From Diplocarpon mali (Eukaryota > Ascomycota > Leotiomycetes > Helotiales > Drepanopezizaceae), in NCBI GenBank assembly GCA_024741835.1, contig JAENRP010000379.1, forward strand, positions 1 through 40,037: 40,037 nt of DNA, read 5' to 3'. The position numbers and the translations under genes are program-made. The notes under the pieces were generated by a model, which saw only the letters and a program-made list of their open reading frames with translations, ran no database searches and was not told where the DNA came from. Position 1 is the stretch's first letter, and every line of letters starts with the position of its first letter. This document shows positions 1-10,249 of this stretch, in pieces.

Positions 1-1
1 A

Positions 2-834
2 GATTCTTAATAGATTTAGAATAGCTAATTGCAAAGGGAATAACCTGCCAGCCTTAGCTAATATAGTATTAAGGAAATTAGGTATAGATAAAGCTTATAC
101 TAATAAGCTACTATAACCTGAAGATATCTCACTTTACTAGCAGATTATAGGAAGCGTTATATACCCCTTGAACCTTATAAGGCCAGATATCTCCTATATT
201 ATCGGCCAATTAGTATAGCATATAGCAACCCCTTTATAAGATCACCTTTAAGCTACAAAACCCCTCTTATAATACTTATAAAAGACTGCCGAAGATGGAA
301 TTACATATGGAAAAGGCGAACTAAATCAATTCGACGCTTATATAGATGCCACTTAAGCTATAGAGAACGATAGGAAGTCATTCTAAGGCTGGCTTATTAA
401 GTATAATAGAGGAGTTGTTAGCTAGGCTGCGAATAGGCAAAAATCTACTTCTCTAAGTAGTAAATAAGCCGAGATAATAGCGGCTTCTAATAGCTTAAGA
501 GAGGTAGCTTAGATACTAAAGCTATTCGCCGACCTTAATATATAACTCGATCGATTACCTTGCTTATAGCTCGATAACAAAGGAGCGAGATCTCTTACTA
601 AAGAACGAAAATTTTCAGCTAAATCGAAGCATATCGACGTTCGACACTTTTATATAAGAGATAATATAGTAGTTAAAGGCAAGATGATAGTAGCTTATAT
701 ACCCGGAAACGATAATATGGCAGATTCCCTTACAAAAGCTCTGCTAGGACCCGCTTTCGAGAAATACAAGGGTTATATAGGCCTACTAGAGCGAAAATCG
801 ACAAAAGAAGGCTATATAAAGGGAGGAAACCTAT
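2..834 (+). pseudogene. Ty1/Copia pol remnant (end of RT, RNase H), RIP-inactivated
   Basis: This is the C-terminal part of a Copia-type polyprotein, read in one uninterrupted frame from base 3 to the TAA at 832-834. It shows the link between reverse transcriptase and RNase H, the AEIIAAS-type RNase H block near 475-500, the KSKHIDVRHF motif near 625-650, and the ADSLTKAL motif near 720-745 that typically closes Copia RNase H. The frame has 14 internal TAA/TAG codons, all before about base 570, at positions where the family normally has Gln or Trp. I see no frameshift. This fits C-to-T change in CpA context on both strands. The element starts outside the window, so gag, protease and integrase are not visible. 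It is not functional as it stands. Confidence 0.9.
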
Positions 835-896
835 AAAAGGAATATATATATAGAGGAAACCTATAGGAAGGCCATATATAGGGAGGAAATCTATAA
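808..896 (+). repeat. Three 30-bp tandem repeats at the end of the Copia pol frame
   Basis: Three imperfect copies of a unit with the pattern GAAGGCTATATA-AAGG-GAGGAAACCTATA follow one another at about 808-837, 837-866 and 867-896. The pol stop codon lies in the first unit, so the other two are untranslated. They sit between pol and the 3' LTR. Confidence 0.75.
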
Positions 897-1120
897 TACA
901 ACTATATAAAGGATGAGAAGCTATGGTATAGCTAAGTCAGAGGTACTCTTGTACTATAACGCACGTTTGTATACTGCGGGACGGCTGAACTCTATATAAG
1001 GGAGACGTAGGCGCCATATACTAGAGAGTATATTATAGGAGTTAATGAGGCCTAGACTATATAAAAAAAAATGTGGGGGCTCTTTACTCTGAGTTCTATA
1101 GAGCTTTGTAGTAGGGGGCA

Positions 1121-1244
1121 TGTTAGAAATATACAAGGTACGGAGATTACCGCATAGAGCGAAGGCTAAGGCTTGGTAAGCCTACCTTGTATATATACTA
1201 CTTCAGCTCTCTAGAACTAGAATCTACACCTTTCGATTCTGTCA
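1121..1244 (+). mobile_element. 3' LTR of the left Copia element
   Basis: The LTR starts with TGTTAGAAAT directly after a purine-rich stretch (GTAGTAGGGGGCA) that can serve as the polypurine tract. It carries a perfect 12-bp inverted repeat, ATATACAAGGTA at 1129-1140 and TACCTTGTATAT at 1183-1194. The right end is placed at a CTGTCA near 1244. That end is a guess, because the partner LTR and the target-site duplication are outside the window. Confidence 0.6.
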
Positions 1245-1683
1245 GTCAATCTGCGCTGACCTTTCGCGTCTTCCTAGGCTTAGGGTGATTATTCGTGATT
1301 GTATATCTCCGCCAATGATATTGAATATGAAAGCTTATATTGAATGATGAAAAGCCTGGCTGATCGATACTATCTTGTATTCAATTTGGCGATATCTATC
1401 AATGGATGTTGCGAATCTTTTGGAGGCATCGGAGATTTATGGTCGTTGATGGGATAGGATAAGCATGCAGCTTACTCCTCAAACTAAAACACCCCGCCCC
1501 CCTATCGAAGCACTGTTTGGAAGTTGTAAGGCCCATAATCACAACGGAAACGTCACGACTTTGACTCCTCTAATTAGCAAGTGAATGCCCACATGGCTTC
1601 CATTACACTCTGTTTTACAGCCACTCCCCTGCATTCTGGAAATTTTTTGCTACTAGTAATTGCACTGCCCACGCCCTATCAGC
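1245..1683. other. Intergenic, transition from repeat to gene island
   Basis: I see no gene here. Base composition returns to normal with ordinary CA and TG content. The segment holds the 3' flank of the NIF3-family gene, which reads leftward. Confidence 0.6.
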
Positions 1684-2883
1684 TCAAAACTTATCTATAT
1701 CTGTAATCATGTCAAAAGGGTCGCTATCAATCTTGCTAATGTCAATATTAAATCTCTTGGCGTCGTTATCCTCGAGGTCGGCAGGCTGATTCAACTCCTT
1801 AGCAACAGCATTTTCTAGATCCTGCTTCATATGTTTCAAAAACCCTCGCTCGGAGTTGCTGTGGAAAGCAGTGATCACACATCGTCCGGCCTCTATGGCA
1901 GCCAGCGCTTCGTGATGGCTTAGCTCCCCCGTGAACAGTAAGTCCACATCCAGACCATTGAGCATAGAGCCTCCCGAGCCAGCACAAATGCCAATACTTT
2001 TGATTCTTATGGAAGATCTGTTTCCACGAGGTACATTTTGTGGGACCGCGACTGACAAGTTTCGCACGTCTAAAGCTTTCATGATCCGCCGAATAATGCT
2101 GCCAAGACTCTGCGACGAACTGAAGGTTACGATTTGGCCATAGCCAGCCTCTGAAAATTGTTCGGGCAGTGTAGAGAGATCTTTGATAGGATGGATTGTT
2201 TTACTGTTGTATCTCACGATACACCTGTAGCTTTATCAGCACAGCTTTCCTGAACATACAAGGTAGCCAATTAAGAAATTAGGTGCTCAGCAGCACGGAA
2301 TACAAACTCACGTCTCGGGACTGAATTTTCCAATGACAACACTGACTAGCCAAGAATTTAAACCGTCCGGAGCCGCATCAAGAGCAGTGTGGGGACTGTA
2401 GACACTGATTCCTTCTTGTGCTAAACGAAGTAGTGATGTTTGCTGTGTGTTGTCAAGAGTGAGTGACTTGAGACCACGGAAGATAATGGGATCTAAAGCG
2501 TCAAAAAAAGTGCCGTTACGGCGCGGAGAGGGTGGACATACGGTAGCTGATGATGATGGAATCCTTCCTCGCAATGGCTTCATCTGCAACAGCCTTCGTG
2601 AGATCGATAGTCAAAAGAGCGGAATTGTTCAGATGGCCTGGACGATGGGGAGCTTCGAGGAGTACTTTGTCGTTTTAGCTTTACTCCCGGACTCGGAGGA
2701 CGCTCTGATTCTTACGACCAGTATTATCAAAACTACTATCGGCCAATTTCTCGGGATACCTGGCGTCATCATCAGCACCAAGGACATGGTCATCATGGGA
2801 GAGAATTTCGTGACCCACAGCTGTCTCATAGCTGCCACCACGACCTTGGTGAAAGGCGACGACGTGGTCCTCGGCGAAGACAT
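1684..2883 (-). CDS. NIF3: NIF3-family protein (NGG1-interacting factor 3 / DUF34), five exons
   Basis: I reconstruct five exons: 2883-2819, 2759-2716, 2664-2542, 2492-2312 and 2224-1684, giving 317 residues. The four introns are 59, 51, 49 and 87 nt, with donors GTGGGT, GTAAGA, GTATGT and GTGAGT. Every junction restores family motifs: FTKVVVAAMRQLYPE across intron 1, DNTGLLLEAP across intron 2 and IIISYHPIIF across intron 3. Expected metal-ligand regions are present: YHP, the HTALDA block, and a late HSNSERGFL block. Yeast Nif3 is close in length (about 288 residues). An upstream in-frame ATG at 2920-2922 would add 13 residues; I prefer the inner Met because the conserved core begins soon after it. 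The family is highly conserved with a dinuclear metal site, but its biochemical role is unsettled. It is the leftmost gene of the island, about 440 bp from the Copia LTR. Confidence 0.93.
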
Positions 2884-3885
2884 CTTGGAGATTGATCTTC
2901 GAAATAGTCTTGGGGTGCTCATAACCTTCCCTCCGAGTGTTGTGCTTGATGCAGAGGGAAAGAAGGTTGGAGCAGAGAGAGCTCTGACATGCCGAGGTGT
3001 CGCCTGTTGATCTGTTTTAAGCTTAGTGTTGAACGTCTGTTGACAACCTACTGTGTAAGTGCATTGAGCAGAGCAACAGATCAGCGACAAAGCATACATA
3101 ATATACTCAATGCGCCCTAGTACGGCTAACTATCTGATCCAAGAATTTAAACGTCTTCTTACAGCCCAAAAGAATTGGATAAACCCAATGGGCTGGACAT
3201 TTTTTTTAATATGCTGATGATATTTTCTGAGCACAAAGGATATGTAAGCCGGATATGGGTTAGACTTTGGTGGCTCGCTCTCTTTGACTAATTATCTTAT
3301 GATTACAGGATCAGATAATCCCCCCAGTTATGGCCAGCTTCTGCAATCACCTGCTCAGATAGAAAGTGCACTCAATTCGTGAGAGGAATTACAGTTTTGC
3401 ATGACAGGAAAATAGCTGTATCAATGAATGGGAAGATTGACTCGCTCGCTCGGGGCGGAGATTTTTGCCGAGAACATTGAAATCGACAGTTGAACTTTCT
3501 TGGAGGAAATGCACACCTACTTTGAAAGGTCATTGAAACTGCTGTCTTTGTAAAATTTGCCCAGCGAGGAGGTATCAGATCGCTTCAGGACAGGGCCGAA
3601 ATCGTATGGTAGGGCGCAAAAGAGTGCGATCCTGGTGGATGTATGCAAGGGATTGTATAGATTTCTGCTGGAGAAAATCGTCTGTTAAATTTGTATGCTA
3701 GCTTTGAGGTGCTATTGTATGCTCAGATCGTATAATTCATATCGATAATTTTTCCTGACAAGGTTAGTGGGTCCATTTTGCTCTCATGTATCAATGATAA
3801 CAACACATAGCACATATGCATGTACACTGTATTCTGTAATCATCTCCTGTTTCTTAACTTCGCAATAAGCGACCTACCACGTCCC
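2884..3885. other. Intergenic between NIF3 and AP-1 beta genes
   Basis: This segment is the promoter side of NIF3 and the 3' side of the AP-1 gene; both genes read leftward. Open frames on the plus strand around 2450-3010 are antisense to NIF3 exons and are not credible. I see no RNA gene or repeat here. Confidence 0.6.
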
Positions 3886-6251
3886 CTAGAACATTCCAAG
3901 CAGATCCTCGTTTGTCTTCTTTCCTTCACCCTGCAACTGCGCCTGTGGAGGAGGCGGTTGCGTCCCTCCCAGATCCAACCCCGCAAACCCAGTCATCATA
4001 TCATTCTGCCCAACAGCAGCTCCATTAGAGCTACTTCCGTTCATGTCAAAAAGACCCATCATGTCATCCATACTGCTCACACCAGGAGGCAGATGCGCTG
4101 CTGGGCTTGCGATTCTTTGCGGCGTACCAGCCAGGCCTTCCAAGCCTGATGCTCCGCCGCTGGGTGAGACATCAGCTGATGCTGGAACCGCACCGTCGAA
4201 GTCAATGTCGAGGAGGTTCTCGGCATTGTTTTGATTGCCATTCTGAGCGGCAACCACGGCGGCTGCGATGGGATTATCGACTGCGTCTTGGCGTTGTTCT
4301 TGGATAGCTGCGTGTTGAAGCGCATCGGCGCCGTAGCGGCCATGGCCGACGAATGTCTCAGGTGGCTTGTGGTAAACCGAAGCGAGTGTGGAAAGTTCGT
4401 TCAGAAGTTGTTCTAGGAGTATGGGTGGGAGTGACGACATAGTCGTCGTGATGGCAGGTTTGTCAGAGAGAATAATGTTCTAAAGAATTAGCACAGCTTG
4501 CTGATAATAAAGTTTTGAGTAACATTGCTTACCTTTGCAATTTGAAGGTCTCCTGAGAGCAAACGCCAGTATACATAAGCTCTGTCCCTGATATCTGGGT
4601 TGTCGTTCTCGGCTGTTGCCGCTTGTAGGACCTTCTGCACAAGACCTTGGTTGTTGTCGGGCTTTTTCAAGAAGAGCTTCACAACCGCGGTCAGAATTTG
4701 CAGTTGAGTTTGGGTGAACTCCTCCATGAAACCTTCAACAAATCCAGCCAAGATTTCATCAGCATTGCTGATCTTCTCAGCATACTCTCCAACAATCCAG
4801 ATCAAGGCACCTCGTGCATTCGGCTCATCCAGCTCGTCAATGTACTTGCAAAGCGTGGGGATGATTCCTTCGTAGCCTGGGTATTTTCGAAAAATATCCT
4901 TGATAACTACGATCGCCTCCTGAACAACGTAATTGACTTTAGTGGCAATGAGGTCAAGAAGTGTGTTCACACACTTTTCGCTAGCGCTCTCGATCTTGAT
5001 GGCTGCCTGGCCGATGGCCTTGACCGCCCTTCGAACAAAATCCATATCCACTTCGAGCGCATACTCCTTCAACTCAGCCAACAGCTGATCAACATTTTTG
5101 TCGTTTGCTATCCGTACCATGATTTCCAACTTCTGAAGCTTGACATATGGCGGGTCATTGTACTTGCAAAAGAATACTCGGAGCTCCTTGCTGAGGATGT
5201 CTGGCTTGGCCTGAAGCAATAGATCAATATTCCGTAATGCGACATATTGAACTTCTGGGGCTGATGCGACGAGGGTGACTAGACTAATCAGTACGGGAAG
5301 CTATGATTTTAGTGTAGCATACCAAGAGGAGGAGCCATCTTCTTCAAATACTGCTTGTTCAGATCTTGGCTAACATTTCTCATATGTAAGAACACAACCT
5401 TCACTGCAGCCAGCACTACGCTAGGATTTACATGTTGGAACTGGGGCGAAACCCTCTCGCAGATATGCTCGGACTCCTTGACATCTTGAGCCTTATAGTC
5501 TGCTAGCGTCGTGAGGATCGTGACTCTACCCCATTCCGTACACTCATTGAGAGCCATCAACATCTTCTTGAGCGTCACCGTAGTTATTCGCAAAGCCTTG
5601 GTCTCTGGAGCCGCTTCGTTGATCTCAACCAGCGCAGTGACAGAGTTGGCTACTACCATGGGATTCGGGTCCCCAATCATCTCTTGAAGCGTTTCCAAGA
5701 AGCCATTCTCCAGGCACATGGTAGGATTCAGATCGAATAGCTTTGCAACACATATCGCAGCGGTTTTTCGAACGTAGGGAGATTCGTCTCGTAATGTTTT
5801 CCGTAGAGGCTCCTCCATATAATCTACCATTTTGTCCACCCTGATACACCCCATTGTCCTGATAGCCAGCGCTCTCACTAGGGGATTAGGATCTTCGGAA
5901 TCTTGAACGAAGGTATTGACTGCTAGAATGCACAGGTCTGGATGCGATTTGGCATAATTCCTAGGAGACAAGTCAGCACACTGGTCTCCCGACGCAGGAT
6001 CTCAGCAGGGGTGTAACGCACATCAGATACAAGTAAACCAGCTTCTTCTGGTCCAGATCTGCTGTTGCAATATTCTTGAGCACGTCGGGGAACAGCGCAG
6101 ACACATCCTTGCCCAGGGTCATGGACATGATAGTCTTCTGAATAGCCTCTTTGCGCTCGTATGCATACTGCGAAACCAATCCGGCTCTCAACTCAAATGT
6201 CTCGCCTTTCTTGGGCACAGCGAAGGCACCTTTGATCCTGTTAACCGCCAT
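3886..6251 (-). CDS. apl2: AP-1 adaptor complex large subunit beta-1 (beta-adaptin)
   Basis: Four exons, 6251-6022, 5960-5323, 5278-4533 and 4479-3886, encode 735 residues. The introns are 61, 44 and 53 nt (donors GTGCGT, GTATGC, GTAAGC; acceptors CCTAG, TCTAG, TTTAG), and all phases fit. Residues 1 to about 540 form the adaptin N-terminal HEAT-repeat trunk, with the characteristic [21 protein letters not shown] start, [20 protein letters not shown], and [11 protein letters not shown]. The C-terminal part is a Gly/Pro/Ala/Asn-rich hinge carrying a clathrin-box-like LLDID at 627-631 and ending EDLLGMF. There is no folded ear domain, as in other fungal beta-1 subunits. The protein is a core part of AP-1, which links clathrin to cargo at the trans-Golgi network and endosomes. 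AP-2 beta is an alternative, but the sequence and length fit fungal AP-1 beta better. Confidence 0.95.
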
Positions 6252-6547
6252 CGCTCACACAGATGGCGATTTGAGGTGCCCCTCATACGCCCCCGGCTCT
6301 CCTGATTGTTGCGGTGCGGCAGCTTTGTGCAAATCGCCGGAGTTGTTATCGGGACTGTCGATCTCGAAATGGTCGATGGATTCTGAGCGTATGAGCTCGT
6401 CGAGAATTGGGAGCCTGTAGTTAAGGAGAGGAGACGCTGATGTTGTTGTTTGCAGCTTCAGCCTTCTGAGATGTCCATCGAAATTCGGCGCTAGTGAACG
6501 TCAGGGAACGTGGACCGGGACCCCACACCTCAATATTCTCTGAATCG
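6252..6547. promoter_or_regulatory. Divergent intergenic leader between AP-1 beta (-) and a small gene (+)
   Basis: This is a 296-bp gap between the AP-1 beta ATG (6249-6251) and the start of a small plus-strand gene at 6548. On the minus strand it contains about 79 codons open in the AP-1 frame, closed by a TGA at 6255-6257, so the junction reads TGA-GCG-ATG. No Met occurs in that open stretch. A possible acceptor (CTGACGTTCACTAG) lies at its upstream end near 6494, and TTAACTACAG near 6413 is another. It may be untranslated leader or the end of an unrecognised reading frame. Confidence 0.45.
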
Positions 6548-6857
6548 ATGGCTTCGCACGGCATATTCCTCAGGTGACCCAAGAGAAATATGGTCAGTAG
6601 GATGCAGTGGTTTGTGAGATCATGATCATCAGTCTAATCGCATCTTTACAGGCAAATCTTCCAAATCTTCGCCGGCTCTTCGTCGACGGTCGTACGGACG
6701 CCGAGGAGAGCGCCTATTCCAGAAACGCAGTCAGTGTTACGCTACGAGGAGGCTTGAAGTGCCTGTTAACGAGCTGCAGTTCTACAACATAGTCCTTTTC
6801 ATGTCATCTGTCGCGGTCTTCAGCCTTGTTGCACAACGTATGAGAAAAATGAGCTGA
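6548..6857 (+). CDS. Probable small single-pass membrane protein, 61 residues, three exons
   Basis: I do not recognise the family. Exons 6548-6573, 6652-6733 and 6780-6857 join in frame to 61 codons. Intron 1 (78 nt) has donor GTGACC and acceptor TTTACAG with a CTAAT branch. Intron 2 (46 nt) has a weak donor GTGTTA, a GTTAAC branch and acceptor CTGCAG. The product starts MASHGIFLRQIFQIF, has a basic middle (VVRTPRRAP), and ends with a hydrophobic segment of about 18 residues (IVLFMSSVAVFSLV) followed by the basic tail AQRMRKMS. This layout resembles tail-anchored or mitochondrial small membrane proteins. If intron 2 is retained, the frame ends at RYEEA after 43 residues. The weak donors make the exact model uncertain, but the last exon is strongly coding-like. 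Confidence 0.5.
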
Positions 6858-7611
6858 TGAACAAATTCGAGACATTTGGAGGCTTGAACAAGTCAAATAC
6901 TACTAGGCGAGAGACTTGATGAGCTCCAGGTGATGATTTCTGGGGTGGACCTTCTCTTGGAGGGAAGAGTATCAGTTGATGGAGCTCAGTGAAGCCGCCA
7001 GCAGCGCAAGGTATTGGAACGCAGGACTCAAGGTTACAATGAGACTGGATATATAAGTCTCTTAAAAGCCCTTTCGACCCTTCGGAGGGCTCTACTTGGT
7101 CGCCGGCCAGGTAAACACTACCATAGCGTGTATGCAAGGGAAACTTTCTACGGGGTTGCAATGCTGAATGTTCTTCATGTGGTGTTTGTTTTGGCCTGTG
7201 ATGAAGTACATGGCTGCAGTATTAAAGATTGGTTGCATAAGTGGGCGTACCATTGCCACCTCGTGAAGAAGGCAGTGTGGATAAGCTTGGAATCATGGAC
7301 TACAAGTCTCTCCACTGATCAAAACTTTGGGTGCTTGGGCTTAGTCGCTTCCCTATGTCTCCATGTATTCGTAGACTCGTACGTCTCGGTGTCCCTCGTT
7401 CTGATGCCATTCATGTTGGCCTGCACTGCATTCAGTCCGAGTCAGTCCTCGCTGCCTGCAAGCTCCTGTGACGCCGGAATTGCCTGGCCCTATGTCTCCT
7501 TTCCTTCGATGACCTATTACTACCGTCCGTCATGAATATCTCGCCATTCTAGGCGTGGTATCCGTGGTATCCGTTCGCCATCCTGTCGATTACAAGACCC
7601 TGCCAGATCAC
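6858..7611. other. Intergenic between the small gene and the BolA gene
   Basis: The 3' ends of the small plus-strand gene and the leftward BolA gene converge here. A 173-codon plus-strand frame at 7014-7535 has one weakly hydrophobic stretch and many Cys and Ser residues, with no recognisable motif. I do not treat it as a gene. A short direct repeat (GTGGTATCC twice) lies near 7556-7575. Confidence 0.4.
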
Positions 7612-8049
7612 TCAAGCCGTCGTTCCACTGACTACCTCATGAGTCCTCTCCTTCCCCGAAGCAACATTCTGCTGCTTCTCCCACTGCTCCGGTGTATAGC
7701 ACTTTGGTGTCCAGGCGTGGATAGCTGCAACCTCTACCTTCAGCGCTGTGTTGACAAGTCGATGTCGGGCTAGCGTTGTCTTTTTCTCGAATTGGGGGGA
7801 TACAATGATAGCGGAGTATGCTTGTCCGCATCCGCCTTGAGTGCCAGTCAGCAAGTTCTCGTAGTAATAAAGGACTCAGCGATCGGCGAGTCAATGGGCA
7901 AATCTGCAGCAGCATTGTGATAAAAAGAAGCATGGAGGGGTAGCGGGTTACGTACCAGACATATCCTCAATTTCGACGTGTGTAGCCCCCAAAGACGCAG
8001 TAAGCTTCTCCTTCAGCCCTGCCTCTGTGACATCGGATCCTTCTGCCAT
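7612..8049 (-). CDS. BolA-like protein (BOLA2/Bol2 type)
   Basis: Exons 8049-7956 and 7835-7612 encode 105 residues. The 120-nt intron has donor GTACGT, a GCTGACT branch and acceptor CTCAAG, and splicing recreates the [10 protein letters not shown] motif. The BolA fold signature is complete: [32 protein letters not shown]. The Cys in GGCG and the His in the RHR/IHA regions are the residues that BOLA2-type proteins use with monothiol glutaredoxins to hold a shared 2Fe-2S cluster. In fungi such complexes take part in iron sensing and cytosolic Fe-S trafficking. The N-terminus [16 protein letters not shown] is not an obvious mitochondrial presequence, which favours the cytosolic type. The last 20 or so residues ([16 protein letters not shown]) are an unconserved tail. 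Confidence 0.93.
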
Positions 8050-9015
8050 GTGAACGTATCTCTAGGATTTGGCTGTCGCAGATTTCTCGGAGCGTGTCGA
8101 CCACTATATCCTATCGAGATCCGAGTAAGCAGGCTTCCCAACGCGGCCGCTTCGCTTCCAGTGAACGACATGCTTGGCAAGCTGCAAATTACCATTGTCA
8201 ATACAGCCAAGCCCAAAAGGATTTCATCACGTCCCTAGATATCAGCGGATTTACTCATCTAAGTACTTTATTTAAGAACTATGCTGACTGTGCCTGTGTC
8301 TCCTGGCTTTGCGGATATTGGGTTATATACTGTGAAGCTCTGCCATACCCTATGGGCCAACTGACCAAAATTATATACGTAGTGACACAATACAACTAAC
8401 TGAGCGCATCTGAATTGTTATCTACCTGTACTGGAACTTGATGCTCATTCTATAGCCGGAAACGGATTACACTAGCGACGGCATCTACATCCCTTGTACT
8501 TCTACGATTAAGTAGTCAAGCCCGTACTTGGATATATATTATTTGCACATACGATCCTCTCTGTGCCTGCTTGCCCTTGTGACACACTCTAGTTCTAGTC
8601 ATAAACGTTGTCTTTTCTATAACTTGCGCAGATTATCGAAAAGATAGTAGTCGCTGCCTGACACACCATAATGCACAGGCCCAGGACGCTTGGCTGAAGA
8701 GATTCGCCTATTTGTTTAGGCCTTCATTCCAAAGACCATGCTTCTTTAGTTTCCTACATTTATGTTTCTAAACCTCAAAATCATAGTATAGAGAGCCCTG
8801 GCCCTAACATCCAGCCATTGATTACAAAGCGGTACATGTTTACTACATAAACCAAGTGATTTGTAGAAAGAGTATTAGTATTTAAGTTGATTTCAAGACA
8901 CAAACGCCATTCATGACAAGTTGGCAAAAACCAAGTAGAAAGGATCTGCAGCCGAAGAGGAGTGCCTAAGCCGCGCTAGTTTGTTTTTCACTCCCGCCGC
9001 TCTTTACATAGGAAA
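8050..9015. other. Intergenic upstream of BolA and downstream of the SGNH gene
   Basis: This is the promoter and leader of BolA plus the 3' flank of the SGNH gene; both read leftward. An upstream frame on the minus strand (8216 or 8171 down to 8013) overlaps the BolA start codon in another frame. A TATATATT lies near 8530. No further gene or RNA is seen. Confidence 0.5.
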
Positions 9016-10249
9016 CTAAGGGTCCATGATCAAAAAATCCATCTGCTGATAAATTTCCTGAGCAATAGCCTTGTGTGCCTCAGGCTTGGGATGGAAGACT
9101 GATCGGTGCTTCAGGGTGCTCTTCTGTAACAAGCTAAGGTTGCTTTGGAACGAAACCTTCTGTTTCTTTTCAGGCTGTTTTAAATCAGAATTGTGATCAG
9201 AAATGAGATCAGGACCAGGGAAATCTTGGATCGTTCTCATATCATTCATGAACACATGGGGACTGTCTGCTCCAATAGGATCAAGAGCCCCCATCTCGCA
9301 GAATCGCTTTCGACGGAACATTCTTTCGAGATCAACGAGATGCACATTGGGACCAGCTTGTTGAACTGTAAACCTGATCACATCATCGATACCGCGGATG
9401 ATAAAGTTTATGGCGAGCCGGGTTAAGAATTTCATCTTCAGAACCGGCGGATCGAAAGGGCTCAACGAGCGGGAGTCACAGACGTCTCCGTATTGGGGTG
9501 TTCCAAAGAACAAGGGCAAGTTCGTGACGAATAGTTGGCCATTTGGGCTGAGAACCTTTTCCTTGATGTGAGCGATTTTCTTGGCAAATAAATGATGTTT
9601 CGTGGAATTGCCGTATTGTTCTAAACTTTCGCTTATGGCCTCTGCGCAAAATTCGCTAGGGTCTGGGATTTGTTTATCAATAATTTGGTACACACATGCA
9701 GTCTAGGCAGGTTAGTGTGAGGGGCAAGCAGTGAAATTGATTTTCCTAACTCACGGGAAGCCTTTCAAGGATAAAATCATGGTATCCGACCGACAGAGTC
9801 ACGAGATCATACTTTGCGCCAGCAAGATTTCCGATTTGCCTGTCGAGATCTTCGATCCCTTGGCCATAACATGCTTGATTGTTATACATAAGAAGACCGC
9901 GGCTGAAGAGGTTGGTCTCGAGAAGTTTCGCTGGGTATGAACCATCCCGACGCGCACAATCGACTAGGACAGTTAGTGTGCAGGTAAATCGGCATAGATC
10001 GGCTCACTTACAGTTATTGTCCGTTGGAAATCCAGAGCCAATACCAGATGCAAAGCCGTCTCCGAGAGCAGCATAACTTATGGGACGCTCGATGAATGGT
10101 TTAAATGAAAGAGGACGATCAGCTGAAGCAGGAGGAGGTTTTGAAGAACTCGGCGTTTCTGAAGGTGTAGGCCATTTTGGAACAGGGGGGGTAGCAGATG
10201 CAAAGTCCAAAGTGGCAAGCAATGCAGAAAACCAGAGTAGCTTTGCCAT
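9016..10249 (-). CDS. Secreted SGNH/GDSL-fold protein with altered catalytic residues
   Basis: Three exons, 10249-10012, 9963-9755 and 9702-9016, encode 377 residues. The introns are 48 and 52 nt, with donors GTAAGT and GTGAGT and acceptors both CTAG. Residues 1 to about 20 (MAKLLWFSALLATLDFASA) form a signal peptide, followed by a Pro/Ser-rich linker. The SGNH blocks are recognisable: block I as YAALGDGFASGIGSG, a CARRDGSYP segment, block III as TLSVGYHDF, and block V as VFHPKPEAHKAIA. Two catalytic positions differ from the family: the nucleophile Ser of GDS is Gly (codon GGC), and the block III Asn (G-x-N-D) is His. The block V His is kept. The protein is probably extracellular. It is either a pseudoenzyme or a divergent hydrolase; the open frame itself looks intact. 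Confidence 0.88.

Noticed and set aside
7014..7535. 173-codon plus-strand frame
   Set aside because: No motif, no convincing start context and unusual Cys/Ser content. It may be chance in a convergent intergenic region.
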